Shown: piece after piece, positions 42,106 to 50,991 of the stretch
How positions within the stretch are numbered: the first letter of the stretch is position 1
Layout of the letters: each line of letters begins with the position of its first letter
Origin: Ferrovibrio terrae_A
GTDB lineage: Bacteria > Pseudomonadota > Alphaproteobacteria > Ferrovibrionales > Ferrovibrionaceae
Reading direction: 5' to 3'
NCBI RefSeq assembly: GCF_943372915.1
Contig: NZ_CALSAN010000001.1
Location: 124,001-188,000, forward strand
Length of the DNA: 64,000 bases
Notes under the pieces: generated by a model
Database searches by the model: none
What the model was told of the DNA's origin: nothing
What the model saw: only the letters and a program-made list of their open reading frames with translations
Program-made: the position numbers and the translations under genes

Positions 42106-42975
42106 TCAACCGAGGGCACGGCGGTAGCGCCGTTCCATCAGGCGGTTGTAGCCCAGCATGATCAGCAGATTGGCGACCAGCAGAATGATGGCAATGGCCG
42201 CGCCCAGCGGCCAGTTCAGCTCGTGCAGGTATTCATCATAGATCAGCGTCGCCACCGTCTTGATGCGGCGACCGCCGAGCAGGCCGGGAATGGCGAAGGC
42301 GCTGGCACTCAGGCCGAAGACGATCAGGCTGCCCGAGAGGATGCCTGGCAGCACCTGCGGCACCACGATGCGGCGGAACACGGTGAACGGCGAGGCGCCG
42401 AGCGAGAGCGCAGCCTGTTCCGTGGAGCGGTCGAGCTTCTGCAGCGAGGTCCAGACCGGGATGATCATGAACGGCATCATGATATGTACCAGGCCGACCA
42501 CCACGGCGGTCTCGGTATAGAGCAGGCGCTGCCGGCCAATGCCGGTGAGTTCGAGCAGCTGATTGATCAGTCCCTCGCGGCCGAGCAGCATGCTCCAGCC
42601 GAAGGCACGCACCACCACCGAGATCAGCAGCGGGGCCAGCACGATCAGCAGGCAGATGGCGCGCCAGCGCGGCGACATGCGGCTGAGGAAATAGGCCTCT
42701 GGCGCGCCGACCGCGATGCAGATCAGCGTGGTGAGCCCACTGAGCCGCAGGGTACGCAGGAAAATCTCGTGATAGAAATCATCCGAGATGACGGCGGCGT
42801 AATGCTGCAAGGTCAGGCCGGCCTTCACGCCGACATGATGATCGAAGTTGCTGAAGGATAGCAGCGCCGTCAGCACCAGCGGCACCAGCAGCAGGGTGGC
42901 GAACAGCAGGAAGGCCGGCGCGCTCATCGCATAGGGCAGTGCCTTCGGCCCTGACATGCTGGCCGGGCCGCTCAT
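42106..42975 (-). CDS. ABC transporter permease, PotB type
   Basis: A 289-residue permease with six helices and the EAA loop (AALSLGASPFTVFRRIVVPQVLPG). The start at 42975 overlaps the ATPase stop by four bases; the in-frame extension into the ATPase gene is discarded. It pairs with the PotC-type permease 16 bases downstream. Confidence 0.9.
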   Translation of the reverse strand: MSGPASMSGPKALPYAMSAPAFLLFATLLLVPLVLTALLSFSNFDHHVGVKAGLTLQHYAAVISDDFYHEIFLRTLRLSGLTTLICIAVGAPEAYFLSRMSPRWRAICLLIVLAPLLISVVVRAFGWSMLLGREGLINQLLELTGIGRQRLLYTETAVVVGLVHIMMPFMIIPVWTSLQKLDRSTEQAALSLGASPFTVFRRIVVPQVLPGILSGSLIVFGLSASAFAIPGLLGGRRIKTVATLIYDEYLHELNWPLGAAIAIILLVANLLIMLGYNRLMERRYRRALG

Positions 42976-44039
42976 GCCGCGACATCCTCGTCGGTCAGCA
43001 GACGCACGGCGCTGTCGGCCCAGTCGAGCCCGACGGTCTCGCCCTCTTCTCGAGGTACGGCACCATCGTTGGGCAGCACGGCGAGCAGCTGGCCCAGCGA
43101 GGTTTCGAGGTGATAGAGCCACTGGCTGCCGAGGAAATAGCGGCTGGTGACGCGGCCATCGAGCCGGCCGGCAGCCTGACCGACCAGCCGCAGCTTCTCG
43201 GGCCGGATCGCCAGCGTGATCGGGGCATTCGCCCCAAGCCGGGCCGGCAGGTCGAGGCTGAAGCTGCGTCCATCGACCACGGCGCGGCCGCCCTGCCCGG
43301 ACTGTGCAACCCGCGCCTCCAGAAGATTGGTTTTGCCGACGAAATGCGAAATGAAGCGTGTGCGCGGGTGCTCGTAGATGCGATAGGGCGCATCCACCTG
43401 GGTGATGCGGCCGGCTTCCATCACCACGACGCGATCGCTGATCGAGAAGGCTTCCGACTGGTCGTGCGTTACCATGATGGTGGTGGTGCCGAGCTTGCGC
43501 TGGATGCCGCGCAGTTCGAACTGCATTTCCTCACGCAGCTTGGCATCAAGATTCGACAGGGGTTCGTCCAGCAGCAGGATCGGCGGCCGGATCACGATGG
43601 CGCGCGCCAGCGCCACGCGCTGCCGCTGGCCGCCTGAAAGCTCACGCGGATAGCGCGCGGCATACTGCTCCAGATGAACCAGCGACAACGCCTCGGCGAT
43701 GCGAGTCTCCCGCTCAGCCTTCGGCACCTTCTGCATCTCAAGGCCGAAGGCGACATTCTCCGCGACCGTCATATGCGGGAACAGCGCGTAGCTCTGGAAC
43801 ACGATGCCCAGACCCCGGCTGTTGGGCTTGGCATGGGTGATATCGCGGCCATCCAGCTGGATGCGGCCCTGCGTCACCGGCACGAAGCCGGCGATCATGT
43901 GCAACGTGGTGGTCTTGCCGCAGCCCGAGGGGCCCAGCAGGGAGACGAACTCTCCCTTCTCGACACCCAGGCTGAAATCGGTCACCGCGCTGACGGCGCC
44001 GTAGTCTTTGCGGATGTCGGTCAGGGTGAGGAAGGCCAT
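42972..44039 (-). CDS. ABC transporter ATPase, PotA type
   Basis: A 355-residue ATPase with Walker A GPSGCGKTT, Q-loop VFQSYALFPH, signature LSGGQRQR, Walker B ILLLDEPLSNLDA and MVTHDQSEAF. A C-terminal TOBE domain (about 275-350) is typical of the polyamine/2-aminoethylphosphonate/iron group. GGAG lies before the ATG at 44039; the upstream frame reaching into the IclR control region is rejected. It is the first gene of the eight-gene leftward operon. Confidence 0.93.
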   Translation of the reverse strand: MAFLTLTDIRKDYGAVSAVTDFSLGVEKGEFVSLLGPSGCGKTTTLHMIAGFVPVTQGRIQLDGRDITHAKPNSRGLGIVFQSYALFPHMTVAENVAFGLEMQKVPKAERETRIAEALSLVHLEQYAARYPRELSGGQRQRVALARAIVIRPPILLLDEPLSNLDAKLREEMQFELRGIQRKLGTTTIMVTHDQSEAFSISDRVVVMEAGRITQVDAPYRIYEHPRTRFISHFVGKTNLLEARVAQSGQGGRAVVDGRSFSLDLPARLGANAPITLAIRPEKLRLVGQAAGRLDGRVTSRYFLGSQWLYHLETSLGQLLAVLPNDGAVPREEGETVGLDWADSAVRLLTDEDVAA

Positions 44040-44139
44040 GGGGGGCTCCGGGGCTGGTGCTCCGGATACGAACGGAATGGAAAATCTCGTAACCGGTGTT
44101 TCAATTCCGTCACAATTCTGATGCAGCAACAAAAGGTTT

Positions 44140-44226
44140 TTCTATTGAGTAGAAGTTTTTATGAAATTATTCTATCAAATGAAAAAGTAAATCTGTTTCG
44201 CTACACCCCGCTTTCACTGAGTAGAA
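44140..44226. promoter_or_regulatory. Three candidate IclR-type operators
   Basis: Three related 15-base pseudo-palindromes occur: TTCTATTGAGTAGAA (44140-44154), TTCTATCAAATGAAA (44170-44184) and TTTCACTGAGTAGAA (44212-44226). TGAGTAGAA is exact in the first and third. The 192-base divergent region is AT-rich. IclR regulators bind such short AT-rich dyads, and the iclR-family gene begins six bases after the last one. Confidence 0.6.
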
Positions 44227-44231
44227 ACGCC

Positions 44232-45041
44232 ATGGATAAGTCCCCGGCCAAAGCCGCCCTGAATCGGAGTTTCGACCTGCTGCGTGCCCTGGCGGCAGAG
44301 GCAAACGGCGAAAACCGGCTGACCGATCTGGCCCGCCGTACCGGGCTGACGCCCTCCACCACGCTGCGCCTGCTGCGGGGCCTGATCACCGAAAGCATGG
44401 TGGAGTATGACGAGGAGCGCCGGCAGTACCGGCTGAGCGTCGATTTCTTCACGCTGGCCGCCCGCGCCGGCAATCCGGCCAACCTGCGAGATCTCTGCCG
44501 CCCTATCCTGCTGCGCCTGTCTGCCACCTTGCATGACACATTATTCCTGCTGGTACGAAGCGGCTTTGATGCGGTCTGTCTCGACCGTAGCGAAGGCCCC
44601 TTCCCGATCCGCTCTTTCACGGGCGATATCGGCGGACGCGTCATCATGGGCGTGGGCCAGGGCAGTATGGCGATCCTCGCCTTCCTGCCCGAGGCTGAAC
44701 GCGAAGAGGTGATTCGCTTCAACTTGCCGCGCCTGTATGACCAGCACCGGCTGGACGAAGTCTTCATTCGCAGCGAGATCGCCAGCGTGCGCGAACTGGG
44801 TTATGCGAGCCGCTCGACTGGCCTGTTGCCCGGCATGGCTGGCATTGCGGTGCCGATTCTCGACCGCGACGGCAAGGCGGTGGCGGCACTGAGCATGGGC
44901 ACCATCGCCGAGAGGCTCAATCCGGAGCGTCTGCCGGTCGTTGCCGATATCTTGAAACGCGAGGCAGTAACGCTCAGCCGCCAGGTCAATCCATTTGACC
45001 CCGTCCTGCGCAGACCAGCCGCAAGTTTGAGCGGCCTGTGA
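44232..45041 (+). CDS. IclR-family transcriptional regulator
   Basis: A 269-residue regulator. The N-terminal winged helix (about 8-70) has LTDLARRTGLTPSTTLRLLRGL. The C-terminal GAF-like effector domain (about 80-250) has GRVIMGVGQGSMAILAFLP and GYASRSTGLLPGMAGIAVPILD. The start at 44232 was chosen because the frame upstream runs through the operator region and into the ATPase gene. It is divergent from the transporter-oxidase operon and most likely its ligand-responsive regulator and autoregulated. Confidence 0.92.
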   Translation: MDKSPAKAALNRSFDLLRALAAEANGENRLTDLARRTGLTPSTTLRLLRGLITESMVEYDEERRQYRLSVDFFTLAARAGNPANLRDLCRPILLRLSATLHDTLFLLVRSGFDAVCLDRSEGPFPIRSFTGDIGGRVIMGVGQGSMAILAFLPEAEREEVIRFNLPRLYDQHRLDEVFIRSEIASVRELGYASRSTGLLPGMAGIAVPILDRDGKAVAALSMGTIAERLNPERLPVVADILKREAVTLSRQVNPFDPVLRRPAASLSGL

Positions 45042-45409
45042 AAGGGCAGGCAGCGACTTGCCATGGCCGTTCGCGTCCCAGGCCGAGCTCGGCTAACGCT
45101 ATCTGTCTCAATCTGAACAAGTTCTCGGATTAGCTGTTCATTCAATCTGGCACGGTCCTGTGCACCAGAGGCCGCACACTGTGCAGCGAACCCTGCATTT
45201 GAGAGACAGCCCTCTATGAACCACATTTAAACCCTTGGGCTTTATGTCATATGGGTGTAATGAATCTGTCATAATCGAGTTTTAGCCCAGAAAGCACCCC
45301 AGAAAATGTCTGTTTTCCGCGATCCAGACCCCGACCCCGACGGTAGCCCGGACGCGTCCGCGCCCCCCGCCAGCAGTTTTCTGGCGCGCCATGACCGGGG
45401 GGCCGCGTG
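45042..45409. other. Intergenic region upstream of the Na/Pi cotransporter
   Basis: 368 bases without a supported gene. Apart from the Pho-box-like array at 45244-45272 I see no repeat, RNA gene or terminator with a T-tract. The last 100 bases are GC-rich leader. Short open frames on both strands have no family resemblance. Confidence 0.6.
45244..45272 (+). promoter_or_regulatory. Three-unit Pho-box-like array
   Basis: ATGTCAT (45244), GTGTAAT (45255) and CTGTCAT (45266) start exactly 11 bases apart. PhoB sites are direct repeats of CTGTCAT at 11-base spacing. The array lies about 135 bases upstream of the phosphate cotransporter gene. Confidence 0.65.
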
Positions 45410-47140
45410 ATGAGCAGCAGTGCAGGCGCGACCGAACTCCTTCTCCATCTCGTTGCCGGCGTGGCGCTCCTGCTCTGGGGCGTGCGCATGGTCCGCACCG
45501 GCATGACGCGCGCCTTCGGCGCGCCGCTGCGGCGCTATCTCGGCCAGGCGATGCGCAACCGCGTGCAGGCCTTTCTCGCCGGCATCGGCGTTACCGCCCT
45601 GCTGCAGTCGAGCACGGCAACGGCGATGATCGTGTCCTCCTTCGCCGGCCGCGGCCTGATCGTCGGCGGCGCCGCCATTGCCGTGCTGCTGGGGGCCGGT
45701 ATCGGCACATCGATCACCGCACAGTATCTCTCGCTCGACCTGCACTGGCTCGGGCCGCTCTGCATCATTCTCGGCGTGATCGGCTTCTTCGCCTCCGAAA
45801 GCGGCCTGCCGCGCCATGTCGGCCGCCTGCTGATCGGCATCGGCCTGATGCTGCTTTCATTGGAGATGATCATCAGCGCCTCGGCCCCCCTGCGCGATGC
45901 GCCGGGCCTGGCGGCCATCCTCAATCCCTTGCAGCGCGAACCGGTGCTCGGCGTGCTGCTGTTCACCCTGCTGACCTGGCTGAGTCATGCCAGCCTCGCC
46001 ACCGTACTGCTGGCTGCCTCGCTGGCGAAAGCCGGCACTGTGGACGCGACGCTCGCCGTGGCACTGGTGATCGGCGCCAATCTCGGCACCGCGATTTCGC
46101 CGCTGGTGGCAAGCAGCGGCCAGCCGCCAGCGGCCCGCCGTGCCCAGCTGGCGAATCTGATCACCCGCGTGATCGCCACGCTGGTGGCGATTCCCTTCCT
46201 CAGCCAGATTCCACAGCTGCTGGCCTGGGCCGGTGAAGACGGCGCCCGCATGGCGGTGAATGCCCACACCGCCTTCAACATTGCCATCGCGTTAGCCTTC
46301 CTGCCCTTCGTCGTCGTGCTCGACAGGCTGACGCATCGCCTGCTGCCCGACCTGCCGGCAGCAGAGTCCGCCGGCAAGCCGCGCTATCTCGACAAATCCG
46401 CGCTGGAAACGCCGACCGTGGCGCTGGCCGCCGCCGCGCGCGAGACGCTGCGGCTCAGCGATGCCGTGGCGCGCATGCTGGATGACACCATGACAGTGTT
46501 CACCCGCGACGATTCCAAACTGGCAAAAGCCGTGGAACAGGCCGACGATGCGGTGGACGGCCTCTACGAGGCGATCAAGCTCTATCTCACCGAACTCTCC
46601 AAGCATGGCCTGGATGAAGCGGAAAGCCGCCGCTATGTCGACGTGCTGACGTTTACCACCAATCTGGAGCATATCGGCGACATCATCGACAAGAACCTGA
46701 TGGAGCTGGCGCAGAAGAAGATCAAGAACAAGCTGGCCTTCTCCAAGGAAGGCCTGGCCGAACTGACCGACTTCCACCATCGCGTCGCCGCCAACCTGCA
46801 GATGGCCTGCAACCTGTTCATGTCGGGCGATGTGAAGATGGCGCGCCAGCTGCTGCAGGAAAAGGTCGACCTGCGCATCGCCGAACAGCGCGCGGCGGAG
46901 AACCATTACCAGCGCATCCGCGACGGCCGCGCCGAAAGCATCGAGACCAGCGCCATCCATCTCGACCTGATCCGCGACCTGAAGCGCATCAACAGCCATC
47001 TCACCGCCGTCGCCTATCCGATCCTGGAACAGGCCGGCGAGCTGACGGCGACGCGGCTGCGCGCCGATGAACGGCTCGACCGTTCCTCGCAGCAGGCCGC
47101 CGACACGACCGCGAAAAGCAGCCGCACCAGCCTGGCGTGA
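45410..47140 (+). CDS. Na/Pi cotransporter family protein with PhoU-like domain (YjbB type)
   Basis: A 576-residue protein. Residues about 8-310 hold two inverted Na/Pi-cotransporter repeats. The first carries the QSST motif in ALLQSSTATAM; the second has SHAS in TWLSHASLATV, as in YjbB-like members. Residues about 335-555 form a PhoU-like helical bundle (YEAIKLYLTEL, LEHIGDIIDKNL). YjbB of E. coli has been reported to promote phosphate export, so direction is not certain. ATG 45410 is preferred over GTG 45407. A Pho-box-like array upstream suggests control by PhoB. Confidence 0.88.
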   Translation: MSSSAGATELLLHLVAGVALLLWGVRMVRTGMTRAFGAPLRRYLGQAMRNRVQAFLAGIGVTALLQSSTATAMIVSSFAGRGLIVGGAAIAVLLGAGIGTSITAQYLSLDLHWLGPLCIILGVIGFFASESGLPRHVGRLLIGIGLMLLSLEMIISASAPLRDAPGLAAILNPLQREPVLGVLLFTLLTWLSHASLATVLLAASLAKAGTVDATLAVALVIGANLGTAISPLVASSGQPPAARRAQLANLITRVIATLVAIPFLSQIPQLLAWAGEDGARMAVNAHTAFNIAIALAFLPFVVVLDRLTHRLLPDLPAAESAGKPRYLDKSALETPTVALAAAARETLRLSDAVARMLDDTMTVFTRDDSKLAKAVEQADDAVDGLYEAIKLYLTELSKHGLDEAESRRYVDVLTFTTNLEHIGDIIDKNLMELAQKKIKNKLAFSKEGLAELTDFHHRVAANLQMACNLFMSGDVKMARQLLQEKVDLRIAEQRAAENHYQRIRDGRAESIETSAIHLDLIRDLKRINSHLTAVAYPILEQAGELTATRLRADERLDRSSQQAADTTAKSSRTSLA

Positions 47141-47142
47141 GC

Positions 47143-48369
47143 TTAAGCTGTTGCGGCGCTCAGCCGGCGCTGGCCGCTCTGCCGCGTCAGCAGCCAGAAG
47201 GCGATCAGCACATTCACCAGGTTGAAGGCGATGCCGTTCAGCAGGGCGGCCTGATACGAGCCGGTGAGATCATAGATTTTGCCCGACATCCAGCCACCCA
47301 GCGCCATGCCGGCCAGCGTGGATGAAATCGCCAGGCTGACGCGGAAGCCCGCCTGGCCAGCGGGGAACAGCTCGCGCACGATGAAGGCATAGCTGGGCAC
47401 GATGCCGCCCTGCACCAGGCCGAAAATCGCCGAGATGATATAGAGCGACATCAGCCCGTCGAAGGGCAGGTAGAGCGCCAGCGCCAGCATCTGCAGGGTC
47501 GATCCCAGCAGCAGCGTTTTCAGCCCGCCGATGCGGTCGAGGATGTAACCTGACGCCAGCCGGCTGACGATGCCGAAGCCGAGCATCAAGGACAGCATCT
47601 CGGCGCCGCGCGCCGGGCCATAACCGAGATCGACGCAGTAGGCGACGATATGCACCTGCGGCATCGACATGGCGACGCAGCAGCACAGCCCCATGATGAC
47701 GATGCAGGCCTGGATGGCATTCGGATGCAGGCCGAGCGGCCGCACGAAGCCGGCGGCGGCAGCGGCCTCGGTGGCGGGTTTCAGCAGCGGCGGTTTCGGC
47801 CGCAGGATCAGCGCCAGCGGCAGCATGGTGACCAGGCAGAACAGGCCCGTATAAAGATGCGTCTGGCGCCAGCCGACCTCAGCAATGAAATGCTCCAGCA
47901 CCGGCGGCCAGATCGTGCCGGCGACATAATTGCCCGAGGCACAGAGCGCGATGGCCAGGCCACGCCGCTTCTCGAACCACAGCGAGGTATCGGCCAGCAG
48001 CGGCGCGAACAGCGCCGCACTGCCCAGCATGGCGATGGCGACGCCGGAGATGATGGCGAAGATCCACACATTGGTGGCAAAGGCGGCGGCGGCATAGCCG
48101 GCCGCCATCACGACGGTGGCGATCAGCAAAGGCGTGGTGATGCCGCGCTTGTCGGCCAGCCGGCCCATCAGCACGGTGCCGAAAACGAAGCCGATCATGG
48201 TGAGCGTATACGGCAGCGCCGCATCGGCACGGGCAATGCCGAACTCGGCCTGAACCGCCGGCACCACCACCACCGGCGACCACATGCCCACCCCGCCGAT
48301 GGTGCCGATCACCATGGCAGCCGCCAGCCTGACCCAGGCATATCCGGAATCGACGCGGCTCTCGGTCAC
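47143..48369 (-). CDS. MFS transporter (OxlT/monocarboxylate-like)
   Basis: A 408-residue major facilitator protein with 12 helices and the loop motif GRLADKRGITTPL between helices 2 and 3. The style (VVVPAVQAEFGIARADAALPYT) resembles oxalate/formate antiporter and monocarboxylate carriers. The start is GTG 48369, supported by GGAGGA at good spacing. It is convergent with the Na/Pi gene with a two-base gap. The substrate is unknown. Confidence 0.88.
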   Translation of the reverse strand: MTESRVDSGYAWVRLAAAMVIGTIGGVGMWSPVVVVPAVQAEFGIARADAALPYTLTMIGFVFGTVLMGRLADKRGITTPLLIATVVMAAGYAAAAFATNVWIFAIISGVAIAMLGSAALFAPLLADTSLWFEKRRGLAIALCASGNYVAGTIWPPVLEHFIAEVGWRQTHLYTGLFCLVTMLPLALILRPKPPLLKPATEAAAAAGFVRPLGLHPNAIQACIVIMGLCCCVAMSMPQVHIVAYCVDLGYGPARGAEMLSLMLGFGIVSRLASGYILDRIGGLKTLLLGSTLQMLALALYLPFDGLMSLYIISAIFGLVQGGIVPSYAFIVRELFPAGQAGFRVSLAISSTLAGMALGGWMSGKIYDLTGSYQAALLNGIAFNLVNVLIAFWLLTRQSGQRRLSAATA

Positions 48370-48412
48370 GGGCAGTCCTCCAGGGTGGCGGGTCTTTTCT
48401 TATTCTTGCAGC

Positions 48413-48742
48413 TTAGTCGACAATGAACAGCTTGGCACCCGTGCTGGTCCGCGAGCGATGCGGTTCGGCATTGTCGGCCACCTGATACGACTGCCCGGCG
48501 GTCATGACGAATTCGCGGCCGTCTTCCAGCTCGGTGATCAGCTCGCCCTCCAGCACGAACAGGATATGGCCCTTCACGCACCAGTGGTCGGCCAGATAGC
48601 CCGGCGTGTAGTCGACGCGGCGCACCCGGATGCCGCCGAAGGTCTGCGTGCGCCAGGTGGCGCTGCCGGTCTCGCCCTTGTGCTGGGTCGGCTCGATCTT
48701 CGACCAGTCGGTGGTGCCGAAGGGAATGTTGCTCATCTGCAT
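48413..48742 (-). CDS. DHCW-motif cupin fold protein
   Basis: A 109-residue small cupin. It contains the namesake motif ADHWCVKGHILFVLEGEL near residue 50-67 and a late AEPHRSRT segment. The family (DHCW motif cupin) has no known reaction. Start ATG 48742 follows AGGAG by 11 bases; ATG 48736 is an alternative. It lies between the MFS gene and a CopD-like gene, all leftward. Confidence 0.85.
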   Translation of the reverse strand: MQMSNIPFGTTDWSKIEPTQHKGETGSATWRTQTFGGIRVRRVDYTPGYLADHWCVKGHILFVLEGELITELEDGREFVMTAGQSYQVADNAEPHRSRTSTGAKLFIVD

Positions 48743-48830
48743 GATGGTACGGGCTCCTGAAATCCATCCGCTTCTAGGCCCGGATTCCACGCAAATCCAG
48801 CGCGGAATTGTCAGGCGACAATATCGCGGC

Positions 48831-49298
48831 CTAATGCGCGCCGAAAACCGCGCCGCCGATGGTGATGGTGCCGGCCAACAGCAGGACCAGGTGCAGCCGC
48901 CAGGCCCAGGCAAAAGTCGCATCGGAATCGCGCGCGGCCCAGCGCCGGAAGGCGCGATGCAGCCATAGCGGTTCAAGCACAAACAGCACGAAAACGAACA
49001 GCAGCCACAGCACCGCCATCGCCTGCATCCACCAATAGGTGGCGAGATACTCCATGGTGAAGCGATGCCACAGATCGAGCCGCCACAGCAGCCAGAAGCC
49101 GCTGGCCCCGGCGATGACCACGGCCCAGCGTGCGATCTCGCCGAACGGCTTCTCCATGCTTTCAAACAGCGCCAGTCGGGCCGGGGCCGGCAGGCGGCGG
49201 GCCTGCGGCAGCACCACGAAGGTCACGAAGGCGATGCCGCCGAACCAGACGATGATGGCCAGCACATGCAGAAGGCGGGCCAGCAGCAGGTCATCCAT
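48831..49298 (-). CDS. CopD/DUF2269-like integral membrane protein
   Basis: A 155-residue protein with four membrane helices. It starts MDDLLLARLLHVLAIIVWFG, a His-containing first helix as in CopD-like and YkoI-neighbour membrane proteins, and has a further conserved His-rich end (WRLHLVLLLAGT, GAVFGAH). Such four-helix proteins are suspected of haem or copper binding. It begins two bases after the acyl-CoA dehydrogenase stop, so it is part of that leftward transcript. Confidence 0.7.
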   Translation of the reverse strand: MDDLLLARLLHVLAIIVWFGGIAFVTFVVLPQARRLPAPARLALFESMEKPFGEIARWAVVIAGASGFWLLWRLDLWHRFTMEYLATYWWMQAMAVLWLLFVFVLFVLEPLWLHRAFRRWAARDSDATFAWAWRLHLVLLLAGTITIGGAVFGAH

Positions 49299-49300
49299 CG

Positions 49301-50443
49301 CTACCAGCCCAGCTGGCGGCTGGCGAGATCCTTCATGATCTCCTCGGCGCCGCCGCCAATCGCATTCACCTTCACCTCGCGGTAGATGCGCTCGACGCGC
49401 GCGCCGCGCATGAAGCCGGCGCCGCCGAAAATCTGCACGGCTTCGGAGGCGCAAAACGCCATGGTCTGCGTCGCCTGGTTCTTCAGCAGGCAGAGCGCGG
49501 CAATCGGGCTCTCGCCGTTGTCCAAAGCCCATGCTATGCGCTCCAGTAACGCCTGGCTGGCTTCGATGCGCTGCGCCATGTCGACCAGCTTGTGGCGGAT
49601 CACCTGGTGGCGGATCAGCGGCTTGCCGAAGGTTTCGCGCAGCTGCGCATAGGCCAGCGCATCTTCATAAGCCACCTGGGCGAAGCCGATGGCCGAGGCC
49701 GAGAGGCCCAGCCGCTCGTCGTTGAAATTCAGCATGATGCCGCGGAAGCCGGCATTCTCCTCGCCGATCAGGTTCTCCGCCGGCACGCGGCAATCGTCGA
49801 AATGCAGCGTCGCGGTATCGGATGCCCACCAGCCCATCTTTTTCAGCGACGTGCGGGTGAAGCCCGGGGTGTCGCGTTCGATCAGCAGCAGCGACACGCC
49901 GGCCATGCCCGGCCCGCCGGTGCGCACCGCGACCGTGTAGTAATCGGCGCGCATGCCAGAGGTGATGAAAGTCTTCTCGCCGCGCACAATATAGTCGTTA
50001 CCGTCGCGCTTGGCCGTGGTCTTGAGATTCGCCACATCGGAACCACCGCCCGGTTCGGTGATGGCCAGGGCCGCGATCTTCTCGCCGCTCAGCACGCCGG
50101 GCAGCACCTTGCGCTTGAGATGGTCAGACCCCAGCTTGGCGATGGGCGGGCAGCCGATGGTGTGGCTCATCAGCGAGGCGGCCACACCGCCAGAGCCGCC
50201 GCGCGCCAGCTCCTGGCCGGCAATGATGCCGTAGAAGCGATCCGCCGGCACGCCGCCGACTTCCTCCGGGAAATTCAGCTGCAGCAGGCCGATGGCCGCC
50301 GCCTTCCTGTAGAGGTCGCGCGGGAATTCACCAGCCTCGTCCCACTGGTCGGCAAAGGGCGCGATCTCTTTCGCCACGAAACGGCGCAGCTGGTCGCGGA
50401 AAGCCTCATGATCGGGGGTGTAATAAGGCGAGGCGCCGAGCAT
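49301..50443 (-). CDS. Acyl-CoA dehydrogenase (isovaleryl/long-chain type Glu placement)
   Basis: A 380-residue flavoprotein dehydrogenase with ACAD domains: ITEPGGGSDVANLKT, GEKTFITSGMRADYYTV, and C-terminal EAVQIFGGAGFMRG with YREVKVNAIGGGAEEIM. The YEGT-type catalytic position is GGG, but a Glu is present in FNDERLGLS, the position used by isovaleryl-CoA dehydrogenase, so it should be active. It oxidises an acyl-CoA at C2-C3 and passes electrons to ETF. It is downstream of GNAT and carboxylase genes in one leftward operon. Confidence 0.9.
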   Translation of the reverse strand: MLGASPYYTPDHEAFRDQLRRFVAKEIAPFADQWDEAGEFPRDLYRKAAAIGLLQLNFPEEVGGVPADRFYGIIAGQELARGGSGGVAASLMSHTIGCPPIAKLGSDHLKRKVLPGVLSGEKIAALAITEPGGGSDVANLKTTAKRDGNDYIVRGEKTFITSGMRADYYTVAVRTGGPGMAGVSLLLIERDTPGFTRTSLKKMGWWASDTATLHFDDCRVPAENLIGEENAGFRGIMLNFNDERLGLSASAIGFAQVAYEDALAYAQLRETFGKPLIRHQVIRHKLVDMAQRIEASQALLERIAWALDNGESPIAALCLLKNQATQTMAFCASEAVQIFGGAGFMRGARVERIYREVKVNAIGGGAEEIMKDLASRQLGW

Positions 50444-50445
50444 GC

Positions 50446-50991
50446 TCAGACACCATTCTGCGGCGGGCGCAGCCGCGCCATCATGATGATGTCGTCGTAT
50501 TCGCCATCCAGCTTGCGCGCCCGGCTTTTCACGCCCTCGGTGACGAAGCCGAATTTGCGATACAGCTTCACGGCCGATTCATTGCTGGCATAGACCTGCA
50601 GCTCGACCCGTTCGATGCCGACACGGCCGGCCGTGTCGAACACCGTCTGCAGCATCAGCCGCCCCAGGCCCTGGCCGCGCCAGGCGGCATCCAGCCCCAT
50701 GCCGACAGTGCCGACATGGGCAAAGCCGTTGCGATGCGGCGTCTGTGGCTGCACATGGATGTTGCACCAGCCCACCACCTGGCCCTGCGGATCGACCGCG
50801 ACAATGAAGGGCAGGCCGCGCTGCAGCATGGCCTTGAGATAGAATTTCACTTCCGAGAGCGCCGGTGCGGCAGTGAACGCCAGATAGCGCCGCTCGGCCG
50901 CCACGCGATCAAGACAGGCGCGATAGCCCTCGGCATCGGCCTCGGTGATCGGGCGCAGGATGGCGGTCGGCTTTTCGCTCATCGTATTCAC
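50446..50991 (-). CDS. GNAT-family N-acetyltransferase
   Basis: A 181-residue acetyltransferase with the acetyl-CoA loop GLDAAWRGQGLGRLM and the late beta-bulge region VELQVYASNESAVKLYRKFGF. The substrate is unknown. The start GTG 50991 overlaps the carboxylase stop by four bases (ATG 50982 is an alternative). The placement inside a branched-acyl-CoA catabolic operon is unusual; in related clusters an enoyl-CoA hydratase often sits there. Confidence 0.88.
   Translation of the reverse strand: MNTMSEKPTAILRPITEADAEGYRACLDRVAAERRYLAFTAAPALSEVKFYLKAMLQRGLPFIVAVDPQGQVVGWCNIHVQPQTPHRNGFAHVGTVGMGLDAAWRGQGLGRLMLQTVFDTAGRVGIERVELQVYASNESAVKLYRKFGFVTEGVKSRARKLDGEYDDIIMMARLRPPQNGV

Noticed and set aside
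43674..44231. N-terminal extension of the IclR frame
   Set aside because: It reads antisense through the PotA-type ATPase gene and the operator region; the winged helix starts right after the ATG at 44232.
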